Position numbers and translations under genes: made by a program
Notes under the pieces: generated by a model
Told to the model about the DNA's origin: nothing
Databases searched by the model: none
The model's input: the letters and a program-made list of their open reading frames with translations, nothing else
Origin: Paenibacillaceae bacterium UBA6304
Lineage (GTDB): Bacteria > Bacillota > Bacilli > Paenibacillales > Paenibacillaceae
DNA length: 11,627 nucleotides
Reading direction: 5' to 3'
NCBI GenBank assembly: GCA_002439285.1
Contig: DJTQ01000122.1
Span: 1 to 11,627 of the forward strand
Shown here: piece by piece, positions 1-6,602 of the stretch
Numbering within the stretch: position 1 is the first letter of the stretch
How the letters are laid out: every line of letters starts with the position of its first letter

Positions 1-747
<747 letters not shown>

Positions 748-781
748 TGAATCAAGCTATAAGTGAAAGGAGGAAGAAAGA

Positions 782-1096
782 ATGTTCCCATTAGCAACTA
801 CAGCGGGTGGAGCGGGCGGAACCGGTTCGCTGGTTTCGTTTATCGTTCCCCTTGTAATCATGTTTGCCGTGTTTTACTTCTTGCTGATCCGTCCTCAGAA
901 GAAAAAGCAAACATCCCGCAATAATATGCTCAATGCGCTTCAAAAAGGCGACAAGATCGTCACGATCGGCGGCCTGCACGGCACGATTATGGAACTTACA
1001 GACGATGTCGTGGTTCTGCGCGTCAACGATGTAACTAAGCTGACGTTTGACCGCAGTGCGATTAGTCACCAGGTCAAGACAGAGTCCGAAGGTTAG
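782..1096 (+). CDS. yajC: YajC, Sec translocase accessory subunit
   Basis: A 104-aa single-span membrane protein of the YajC family, which associates with SecDF-SecYEG in bacteria. A short Gly/Ala/Thr-rich amino end (residues 1-15) precedes one hydrophobic helix at about 17-36. The helix ends in the family hallmark FLLIRPQKKK (about 33-42), placing the basic carboxy part in the cytoplasm. The conserved segment GDKIVTIGGLHGTI (about 56-69) starts the small beta-rich domain. The ATG follows an AAAGGAGG ribosome site at about 767-774. Location behind tgt is the usual arrangement in many bacteria. A hairpin terminator starts about 18 nt after the stop, so the tgt-yajC transcript probably ends here. 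The other Sec motor genes lie further along this window in a separate operon. Confidence 0.95.
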   Translation: MFPLATTAGGAGGTGSLVSFIVPLVIMFAVFYFLLIRPQKKKQTSRNNMLNALQKGDKIVTIGGLHGTIMELTDDVVVLRVNDVTKLTFDRSAISHQVKTESEG

Positions 1097-1113
1097 TAAG
1101 CGATACGGTCATT

Positions 1114-1146
1114 AAAAAAGGAGCCTAGGAATTAGGCTCTTTTTTG
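1114..1146. terminator. Intrinsic terminator, probably bidirectional
   Basis: A perfect 7-bp stem GAGCCTA (1121-1127) / TAGGCTC (1133-1139) with a 5-nt loop is followed on the plus strand by a T run (1140-1145). It is preceded by six A's (1114-1119), which read as a T run on the minus strand. It lies between the converging yajC (+) and the minus-strand gene ending at 1171, so it can stop transcription from both sides. This is a direct reading of the sequence; function is inferred. Confidence 0.88.
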
Positions 1147-1170
1147 CGTGGATTGAACCGGATATTTTCA

Positions 1171-1566
1171 TTACCTCTTGTTGTTTAAATTAACCCCGAC
1201 TACTCCGCCGATAGCCCCTAGAATCAACGCAGGCAATATGAGGGCGAGATCGCTGAACCCAAGCGAATTGTCCAAGGCCAGAAAACTGATCAGCAGCAGC
1301 AAAATCCCATAAAAAAGACCTGTTATCGTGCCCTGATACAGACCTTTTTGCCCGGCGCGTTTACCCGAGACCATACCTCCTGCAAGTAGTGATACACTAT
1401 GCACCATATAGGTGTACCAAGTTAGCTCTTCTTCCTCTAATACATTGGCTTGCAAAAGCAAAGACAAGACTAAAGCGCCAATCATCATCCACAAAAATGC
1501 ATACCATAAACCGGACAAAGTAGGGTGGGAAAATTTAAAAGATACCATACGTCGAATGAAATGCAT
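1171..1566 (-). CDS. TIGR04086-type small membrane protein (YrzE-like)
   Basis: A 131-aa very hydrophobic protein with four predicted membrane helices at about 16-38, 51-67, 77-97 and 106-126. A short basic amino end (HFIRRMVSFKF) suggests the start lies in the cytoplasm. A GGMVSGKRAGQKG segment between helices 2 and 3 is typical of TIGR04086 proteins. Position next to yajC matches yrzE of B. subtilis. Its function is not established. The reading frame extends upstream to 1665, but the ATG at 1566 is preferred. On the minus strand it has a GGGGGA ribosome site (top-strand 1573-1578) six bases ahead, and the extra 33 upstream residues are polar, cysteine-containing and unlike a family member. 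A further in-frame ATG at 1548 is possible. The gene points toward yajC and ends at the shared terminator. No convincing promoter was found upstream. Confidence 0.8.
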   Translation of the reverse strand: MHFIRRMVSFKFSHPTLSGLWYAFLWMMIGALVLSLLLQANVLEEEELTWYTYMVHSVSLLAGGMVSGKRAGQKGLYQGTITGLFYGILLLLISFLALDNSLGFSDLALILPALILGAIGGVVGVNLNNKR

Positions 1567-1740
1567 ACAGCGTCCCCCAATCAAGTCTTGATATCCCCAT
1601 TTTATGGTCAAGCTATGGCTGATATGACAGGGAGCGCAGAAAATTAGGAATATATTGTTTGGCATGGAATCGAATGAGCGGGGCCAGAATACCTGTTACA
1701 TCCTTGACTTTAAAGGCTAAGATACAGGAGGGGATTCTTT

Positions 1741-2475
1741 GTGGCAGCACAAATATCGGTCATCTTTTTCCGTACCGTGCTTATGTATGTGATGGTGTTT
1801 GCAGTAATGAGAATTATGGGGAAAAGAGAAATCGGTCAACTGTCCATTTTCGATCTCGTCATTTCGATCATGATCGCTGAGATTGCCGTTTTTGCCTTGG
1901 AGGATCGAGACCGCCCGTTATATGAAGGCATAGTGCCGATGTTGACCCTGCTGCTGATTCAAATCGGCATCGCGGTCTTGTCGCTCCGTTTTCGCAAGAT
2001 TCGCCTTTGGTTTGATGGTAAGCCCAGCGTGATTATACGTAATGGCACTATTAACCGAACGGAAATGAAAAAACAACGTTACAATCTGGACGACCTGCTT
2101 ATGCAGCTTCGCTCTCAAAATATCGATAACATTGCGGACGTCGAATTCGCAGTTCTTGAAACTAGCGGTCAACTAAGTGTTTTGCCAAAAGAAAACTCAA
2201 GGGGGAATGCATCTGGCAGTAAAAAGTCCCAAGGCCCTAACAAAAGCGAAGCGCCATTATCGACCCTGATTCCCAAGGTGAAATATGAGGCGCTCCCTCT
2301 ACCGCTTATTTTGGATGGAAAGGTGGATGAGCAAAATTTAAAACAGGTCGGCAAGAACCGGTTTTGGCTGAAAAATCAAATCCAGTCCCGGGGGATTCAT
2401 GACATTAAAGATGTATTTTTTTGCTCTATTGATCATAAGGGGAGACTTTATGTCAATGCAAAAAATAAAAAGTAA
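1741..2475 (+). CDS. DUF421 / YetF-family membrane protein (YrbG position)
   Basis: A 244-aa protein of the DUF421 family, which is common in spore formers; its biochemical role is unsettled. Three membrane helices lie at about 5-24, 36-53 and 62-82. They are followed by a soluble carboxy part with the typical RYNLDDLLMQLRSQNI (113-128) and IADVEFAVLETSGQLSVLPK (131-150) segments. The family signature MGKREIGQLSIFDLVISI sits at 26-43. Residues 151-178 are a Ser/Gly/Lys/Asn-rich linker unlike its surroundings, then a second conserved block ends in RGIHDIKDVFFCSIDHKGRLYVN. The start is GTG, set by an AGGAGGGG ribosome site at 1726-1733 with 7-nt spacing. Gene order matches B. subtilis yrbG. The gene stands alone on its strand and converges on spoVB, with only 17 nt between the two stops and no clear terminator there. 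Confidence 0.88.
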   Translation: MAAQISVIFFRTVLMYVMVFAVMRIMGKREIGQLSIFDLVISIMIAEIAVFALEDRDRPLYEGIVPMLTLLLIQIGIAVLSLRFRKIRLWFDGKPSVIIRNGTINRTEMKKQRYNLDDLLMQLRSQNIDNIADVEFAVLETSGQLSVLPKENSRGNASGSKKSQGPNKSEAPLSTLIPKVKYEALPLPLILDGKVDEQNLKQVGKNRFWLKNQIQSRGIHDIKDVFFCSIDHKGRLYVNAKNKK

Positions 2476-2492
2476 TTACGCATACCGTGCTG

Positions 2493-4073
2493 TTATTGAG
2501 GGAACCATCTGCGGATAAGTGGAATCCGCTTGATATCATGCAGATCGATTAAGCCGGTGATTCCGGCTAAGACCAGGTAGATCAGGCTGGATAGAAAAGC
2601 GGTGGACATAAACTGGATTACCTGGTTACCGCTGAATTGAAGATGATTATAAAGGTAAGTGGCTGCTCCGGCCATAATGACCATTCCGCAGCAAACTTTA
2701 AGGATATCCAATAACGGAAGACGATAGTTTAAAGTCTTAGAGACGCTGAATCCATGCAATAAGGTGACAATGATAAAGTTGACGATGATTGCCAGGATAG
2801 CCCCGTATATTCCGAATGACGGATTGGAAGCTAAGTATAGGATGAGGACGATTTTTACGATGGCACCGATTAATGTATTGATCAGGGCGCGTCCGGGTTT
2901 GTCCAAAGCCTGTAAGGCGGCTTGAAGCGGCGGCTGAGCATACAGAAATAGAGCAAACGGGGCCATGATTTTCAGCATTCCGGCAATTTCGGTGTTATTA
3001 TAAATCAGCATACATAACGGTTCCGCCAAAACGTACATAATTACCGCAAAAGGGGCACCGGTTACGAGTGCAAGCCTGATCGATTGGTGGAGACGCAGGT
3101 GAATGGTCTTTATATCTCCTCTTGCCTGTGCTTCCGCCAGCGACGGAACCAGTGAGACAGCGAGGGAGGAAGTCAGCGCTCCCGGCAGTAAAAGAAGCGG
3201 GATGATCATTCCTTGGAGAGCCCCGTATTGTGCGGTCGCAATGGCCGTGGCGATACCCGCAATGGCAAGGCTCTGTGCGGTTGTGATCGATTCCAAGAGA
3301 TAGGACATGGAGCCGACCAAGCGCCCTCCGGTTACGGGAATTGCAATCTTCATAATTCTGCGGAGCATGGGCACAAATCCTTCTTTTTTCGAAACAGAGG
3401 TTGCGGAAGATGGAAGTTGGACGGAAACGGAACCTTCCCGAGATTTCATTCGACGATATTGCCATAACAACACCGCCATTCCGGCGATTTCCCCGGCTAA
3501 AACACCCAGCATGGCTCCGGCTGCAGCATATTCTATCCCCATCGGAAGCAACAGGTAAGAGAACCATAACACACAAATGATTCTGGCAATGGTCTCCATG
3601 ATCGAGGAGGCTGCGGAAGGAATCATATCCTGCTTTCCTTGGAAATAACCGCGATAAACAGAGGAAACCGCGACAATAGCGATCATGGGGCTCATTGCGA
3701 CAAAGGTTTGATATACTCGTGCATCAGTAAGAATATAGCGGCTTGCCAACGGCGCAATAAGGATACACAGGACGGTAAACAACAAACCGGATATCAGGGC
3801 GAAAATCAAGCTCGTCCGCAGTACGCGCTTTGAACGCTCCGGGTTTCCGGCCGATTCCGCTTCGGCTACAAGTTTGGCGACGGCCAAGGGAATGCCTCCG
3901 GATATAATGGTGACGAGAACCAGAAAAAACGGATAACCGAGTTGATAAAGTCCGACGCCTTCCGCTCCGATAATTCGAGGCAGAAGAATACGGGGGATAA
4001 AACCTAGTATACGATTGACAATGCTCGCAGCCAGCAGAATCATGGTGCCCTGGATAAAGGTTTGTTTATTCAA
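2493..4073 (-). CDS. spoVB: Stage V sporulation protein B, MOP/MATE-type flippase
   Basis: A 526-aa polytopic membrane protein of the MOP exporter superfamily (polysaccharide biosynthesis/MurJ-like). In B. subtilis, SpoVB is needed for spore cortex peptidoglycan and is thought to move a lipid-linked precursor across the membrane. The amino end LNKQTFIQGTMILLAA and the segment IGAEGVGLYQLGYPFF match the family opening, and about 14 hydrophobic helices follow to IRRWFPQ. The start is chosen as TTG at 4073. It has an AGAGAGGG site (top-strand 4081-4088) 7 nt ahead, gives a protein close to the roughly 518 aa of B. subtilis SpoVB, and begins where SpoVB homologues begin. The frame runs 40 codons further upstream to 4193, including an ATG at 4160, but neither position has a convincing ribosome site. 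The gene is divergent from the comN-like gene. Its expected mother-cell sigma-E control is supported only by a weak promoter match. Confidence 0.93.
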   Translation of the reverse strand: MNKQTFIQGTMILLAASIVNRILGFIPRILLPRIIGAEGVGLYQLGYPFFLVLVTIISGGIPLAVAKLVAEAESAGNPERSKRVLRTSLIFALISGLLFTVLCILIAPLASRYILTDARVYQTFVAMSPMIAIVAVSSVYRGYFQGKQDMIPSAASSIMETIARIICVLWFSYLLLPMGIEYAAAGAMLGVLAGEIAGMAVLLWQYRRMKSREGSVSVQLPSSATSVSKKEGFVPMLRRIMKIAIPVTGGRLVGSMSYLLESITTAQSLAIAGIATAIATAQYGALQGMIIPLLLLPGALTSSLAVSLVPSLAEAQARGDIKTIHLRLHQSIRLALVTGAPFAVIMYVLAEPLCMLIYNNTEIAGMLKIMAPFALFLYAQPPLQAALQALDKPGRALINTLIGAIVKIVLILYLASNPSFGIYGAILAIIVNFIIVTLLHGFSVSKTLNYRLPLLDILKVCCGMVIMAGAATYLYNHLQFSGNQVIQFMSTAFLSSLIYLVLAGITGLIDLHDIKRIPLIRRWFPQ

Positions 4074-4132
4074 AATGGTTCCCTCTCTCCCGATAAGACG
4101 CAAAATAGCAACAAGACTTACAGTTGTTACTA

Positions 4133-4162
4133 ACCATATGCTGAACCTGTCCCGATTCATGA
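4133..4162 (-). promoter_or_regulatory. Weak sigma-E-like promoter for spoVB
   Basis: On the minus strand, TCATGAA (top-strand 4156-4162) and CATATGGT (top-strand 4133-4140) are separated by 15 nt. These partly match the sigma-E pattern KMATATT / CATACAHT (about 4 of 7 and 5 of 8 positions). Transcription from here would begin about 50 nt upstream of the TTG at 4073 and downstream of the ATG at 4160, which agrees with the chosen start. spoVB of B. subtilis is sigma-E dependent, which motivated the search. The match is weak and could be chance. Confidence 0.22.
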
Positions 4163-4244
4163 CTTGTCTTTTTGATCTGAATGCAGGATTCAAGAAAATA
4201 AGGTAGAATGTTTATTAGACGGGGAGATGGAAGGAGGCATCATA

Positions 4245-4502
4245 GTGGCTGAAGATGTAATGGGCGAGAAGGAACTAAATGAGGCGATCGAAAGTTTATG
4301 CCGAAGCAAAGCGGAGGAATTCCGGTTAATCGGTTATGAACAGGTTACCGGACCGGACATTTGGGAGTGTGTTAATCAGAAGTACGAGAAGAACGGTTTC
4401 CCGCCTTTATATCAGCTTGTGAATGACATCCTTTCTTTGAAAGCTACCCAATTCATGAATTATATGACGATTTCCGCATACCGTGGATCCCGTTTCGATT
4501 GA
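4245..4502 (+). CDS. comN: ComN-like post-transcriptional regulator
   Basis: An 85-aa soluble protein of the family that includes B. subtilis ComN (formerly YrzD), a post-transcriptional regulator affecting the comE operon. Identification rests on the conserved carboxy half, PPLYQLVNDILSLKATQFMNYMTISAYRGS (about 53-82), and on position between spoVB and the secDF genes, as in B. subtilis. The start is the GTG at 4245, placed by an AAGGAGG ribosome site (4231-4237) with 7-nt spacing. An in-frame ATG at 4227 overlaps that site and would add six residues derived from the ribosome site itself. The upstream half is acidic and probably helical (ELNEAIESLCRSKAEEFRLIG). The stop codon lies in the loop of a likely terminator. 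Its target in this organism cannot be seen from the sequence. Confidence 0.78.
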   Translation: MAEDVMGEKELNEAIESLCRSKAEEFRLIGYEQVTGPDIWECVNQKYEKNGFPPLYQLVNDILSLKATQFMNYMTISAYRGSRFD

Positions 4503-4516
4503 ATGGGGTCTTTTTT
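4486..4516 (+). terminator. Intrinsic terminator overlapping the comN stop
   Basis: GATCCC (4486-4491) pairs with GGGGTC (4505-4510), including one G-T pair. A possible inner TTC/GAA pairing sits within the loop, and six T's follow at 4511-4516. The stop codon at 4500-4502 lies inside the loop. It would separate the comN-like gene from the Sec operon promoter 50 nt downstream. The stem is short, so this is moderately supported. Confidence 0.55.
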
Positions 4517-4541
4517 GTGATGTATTCATGCAGTATCGTTA

Positions 4542-4562
4542 ATCAAAACGACAATATTTGAT
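4542..4562. promoter_or_regulatory. Inverted repeat just upstream of the Sec operon -35 box
   Basis: The half-sites ATCAAA (4542-4547) and TTTGAT (4557-4562) are perfect inverted repeats with a 9-nt spacer, ending 3 nt before the -35 element at 4566. The placement would suit a regulator binding site or an A/T-rich upstream promoter element. Six-base arms in AT-rich DNA arise by chance fairly often, so this is only a candidate. Confidence 0.25.
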
Positions 4563-4565
4563 AAA

Positions 4566-4594
4566 TTGACGGTCTTTTCATGCATCGCTATAAT
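4566..4594 (+). promoter_or_regulatory. Sigma-A promoter of the secD-like/secD/secF operon
   Basis: TTGACG (-35, 4566-4571) and a perfect TATAAT (-10, 4589-4594) are separated by the ideal 17 nt. Transcription should start near 4601, leaving a leader of about 30 nt before the ATG at 4631. The promoter also rules out an in-frame ATG at 4580, which lies between the two boxes. No comparable promoter was seen directly ahead of secD at 5349, so this one probably drives all three Sec genes. Confidence 0.88.
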
Positions 4595-4600
4595 AGGAAT

Positions 4601-5317
4601 ATTGAGAATGGAAAGGGGAACGAATACCGGATGAAAAGGATCTTCGCATCCATAACCGTCCTGATTGTTATCATGGGCATTGCAATCACAGCTTGCTCAT
4701 CCCCTAGTCCGCACAACAGCGATTCTTCAGGGCTTGATCATAAAGAGGGTTTCGTGATTACGTATGAGGCAACATCGATGGAAAGAGGGTCTCCGGTAAC
4801 CAAAGAGGCGCTGGCCTTAACGGTCCAAAGTCTTGAAGCGAGAGCCGAGGCGCTTGGATTGAACAAGCCCGAAGTCAGGGTGTTTGGGACCAAAAGAATT
4901 CGCGTTCGTTTGGCGGATGTTACGGACGAGGACGAAGTCCGAAGGAGGCTTGCAGAACCGGCTTTGCTGACCTTTAGAAGTAAAGACGGTATGGAGGCAT
5001 CGGCCGACGAATACAACGTCATTGAAATGACGGGATCAGATCTCGTTAAAGAAGGAACCCAATTGGTTTACAACCAATTGAATGAACCTATGGTAACAAT
5101 TGAGTTTAAGAGCAAGGACAAGCTGGCGGAGGTGACGGAGCGTTTGCTTGGTCAGCAGTTGGCAATCTTTATGGACGATAGATTGATTTCGGCGCCGGTA
5201 ATTCAGGCTCCTCTGACAGATGGATATGCCTCCATCTCCGTGGGGGAAGACCGGGAAGTAGCGAGAGAACTACTCGATTTGATCAATCTGGGGGCCTTGC
5301 CTCTTAAACTTACAGAG
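4601..5317 (+). repeat. Tandem duplication, unit 1 (secD leader + TM1/P1 copy)
   Basis: This 717-nt unit corresponds to 5318-6029. Both begin with a related leader (ATTGAGAATG then GAAAGGGGAA here; ATTGAAAATT then GAAAGGGGAA in unit 2). Both continue through ATGAAAAG... and end at the codons for LGALPLKLTE. The units are diverged but alignable along their length. They differ in size by 5 nt, explained by one leader base and two codons near the signal peptide. The arrangement is that of an old direct tandem duplication with the break inside secD between its P1 domain and second membrane helix. Confidence 0.8.
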
Positions 5318-5329
5318 ATTGAAAATTGA
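4631..5329 (+). CDS. SecD P1-domain lipoprotein, truncated tandem paralogue of SecD
   Basis: A 232-aa protein about 60-65% identical by eye to residues 1-227 of the SecD encoded next door. Residues 1-21 form a basic then hydrophobic signal ending in the lipobox ITAC, with lipidation expected at C22. A polar linker (about 23-33) follows, then the SecD P1 base/head region with shared blocks such as LTFRSKDG, SADEYN, RLLGQ, LISAPV and INLGALPLKLTE. The last three residues, IEN, and the stop come from the leader of the downstream secD. The five other SecD membrane helices, including the GMAVDAN motif, are absent, so it cannot form the proton-driven motor alone. The SecD motif GLDLKGG is altered to GLDHKEG. 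The start at 4631 has GAAAGGGGA ahead and the sigma-A promoter just upstream. The stop overlaps the secD ribosome site, suggesting coupled translation. The open frame argues for a functional protein anchored outside the membrane; its role is unknown. I infer a substrate-handling or regulatory partner of SecDF. Confidence 0.85.
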   Translation: MKRIFASITVLIVIMGIAITACSSPSPHNSDSSGLDHKEGFVITYEATSMERGSPVTKEALALTVQSLEARAEALGLNKPEVRVFGTKRIRVRLADVTDEDEVRRRLAEPALLTFRSKDGMEASADEYNVIEMTGSDLVKEGTQLVYNQLNEPMVTIEFKSKDKLAEVTERLLGQQLAIFMDDRLISAPVIQAPLTDGYASISVGEDREVARELLDLINLGALPLKLTEIEN

Positions 5330-6029
5330 AAGGGGAAGTAAGTACGGGATGAAAAGAATCATCGCATTCATAACCGTCGTGGTAGTCACAGCCGGCATTA
5401 TGGTCTGGTCTACCCCCGGCCTGCTGAACAATGTGCATCTCGGCCTTGATTTAAAAGGCGGATTTGAGATTTTGTATGAAGCTACGCCGATGGAAGGCGG
5501 AGCTAAAGTATCCAGAGAGTCATTGATTAAGACAGCCCAAAGCCTTGAAGAACGGGCAAATAAATTAGGAACTAGCGAACCGGAGGTTACGACCGAAGGA
5601 ACGAACCGTATCCGTCTGAAACTGGCGGGGGTAACGGATGAAGCTGAAGTCCGCAAGCAAATGAAGGAGCCGGCTTCACTTACATTCCGCAGTAAAGACG
5701 GCACTGAGAAATCAGCCGACGAATACAATAAAGTTGAAATGATCGGTACCGATTTTGCCGAAAATGGGGCCAAGCTGGAATTTGACCAGATGAACGACCC
5801 GCTTGTAAGCATTAAGGTAAAGAGCAAGGATAAGTTTGCGGAAGTTACCAAGCGCTTGCTTGGTCAACCGCTAGCGATCTATATGAACGATACGTTGATT
5901 TCCGATCCTGTCGTACAGGCTGTCCTTACGGATGGAACTGCCTCGATCAGCGTGGGCGGGGACCTGGATAAAGCGAAGGAACTGAGAGATCAAATCAACC
6001 TTGGTGCCCTGCCGCTCAAGCTGACCGAG
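5318..6029 (+). repeat. Tandem duplication, unit 2 (leader + TM1/P1 part of secD)
   Basis: This is the 712-nt counterpart of 4601-5317. The shared leader block GAAAGGGGAA is at 5328-5337 here and 4611-4620 in unit 1, an offset of 717. The unit ends at the GAG codon 6027-6029, after which secD continues into its second membrane helix and unit 1 has no equivalent. This copy keeps the transmembrane TM1 and the canonical GLDLKGG motif, so it is probably the ancestral form. Confidence 0.8.
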
Positions 6030-6602
6030 AAGTATTCGCAAAGCGTCGGAGCTACACTCGGTAAACAATCTCTCGATCAAACGATTGAAGCCGGTTTGAT
6101 TGCATCGGTATTTATTTTACTGTTCATGGTCGGAATGTACCGGGTTCCGGGTCTGGTTGCTGCGTTTACTCTAATTGTTCATACATGGCTGCTTATTCTA
6201 GTGTTTGTATGGGCCGATTTCACCTTAACCTTACCGGGTGTTGCGGCGTTCATTCTCGGGATCGGGATGGCCGTGGATGCCAATATCATTACCAATGAAC
6301 GGATTCATGAAGAAATGCGGACCGGTAAGAGCATCATGTCTGCCGTTAGAGCCGGGGACAAGCATTCTTTACGTACCGTACTGGATTCCAACATTACAAC
6401 TATTATCGTTGCGGCTGTCATGTACTGGTTCGGGACCGGGGCCGTCAAGGGCTTTGCACTTGTCCTGATCGTGGAAATTGTACTCAGTATCGCTACGAAT
6501 GTGTACCTCTCCCGCTGGCTTCTGAACCTGCTGGTTAAGGCAGGGAAATTGTCGAAGCCGAAATACTTCGGTGTAAAGGAGAGTGAAATCAGTGAGCTTT
6601 AA
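5349..6602 (+). CDS. secD: Protein translocase subunit SecD
   Basis: A 417-aa SecD, an RND-superfamily motor subunit that uses the proton gradient to pull secreted proteins through SecYEG. TM1 lies at about 4-22, followed by GLDLKGGF (32-39) and the extracytoplasmic P1 domain to about 227. SQSVGATLG (230-238) leads into five helices at about 248-264, 267-288, 295-312, 350-366 and 369-396. The conserved GMAVDAN motif at 306-312 carries D310, corresponding to E. coli SecD D519 of the proton path. The ATG at 5349 is preferred, with AAAGGGGA overlapping the preceding stop. A TTG at 5319 in the same frame lies inside the upstream gene and lacks a ribosome site. SecD and SecF are separate here, unlike the B. 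subtilis fusion. The secD stop overlaps the secF start by 11 nt. Confidence 0.96.
   Translation: MKRIIAFITVVVVTAGIMVWSTPGLLNNVHLGLDLKGGFEILYEATPMEGGAKVSRESLIKTAQSLEERANKLGTSEPEVTTEGTNRIRLKLAGVTDEAEVRKQMKEPASLTFRSKDGTEKSADEYNKVEMIGTDFAENGAKLEFDQMNDPLVSIKVKSKDKFAEVTKRLLGQPLAIYMNDTLISDPVVQAVLTDGTASISVGGDLDKAKELRDQINLGALPLKLTEKYSQSVGATLGKQSLDQTIEAGLIASVFILLFMVGMYRVPGLVAAFTLIVHTWLLILVFVWADFTLTLPGVAAFILGIGMAVDANIITNERIHEEMRTGKSIMSAVRAGDKHSLRTVLDSNITTIIVAAVMYWFGTGAVKGFALVLIVEIVLSIATNVYLSRWLLNLLVKAGKLSKPKYFGVKESEISEL

Noticed and set aside
1567..1665. Amino-terminal extension of the TIGR04086 protein
   Set aside because: The extra 33 residues are unlike the family, and the ATG at 1566 has a GGGGGA ribosome site.
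1704..1723. TTGACT and TAAGAT as a promoter for the DUF421 gene
   Set aside because: The spacing between the two elements is only 8 nt, which cannot work as a sigma-A promoter.
2507..2545. Hairpins GCGGAT/ATCCGC and ATCTGC/GCAGAT near the converging ends of the DUF421 gene and spoVB
   Set aside because: They lie inside the spoVB coding end and have no T run on either strand, so a terminator cannot be supported.
4204..4209. TAGAAT as a -10 box for the comN-like gene
   Set aside because: No -35-like element is present at 16-18 nt upstream and there is no TG extension.
4580..4630. Longer amino-terminal start (ATG 4580) for the SecD-like lipoprotein
   Set aside because: The ATG lies between the -35 and -10 boxes of a near-perfect promoter, so it would not be in the transcript. 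Starting at 4631 also gives a proper lipoprotein signal and aligns with SecD.
4631..5329. Interpretation as a secD pseudogene or frameshifted secD
   Set aside because: The frame is open across the whole P1 domain and key P1 blocks are preserved. The signal has been remodelled into a lipobox, and the break coincides exactly with a duplication junction rather than a random frameshift.
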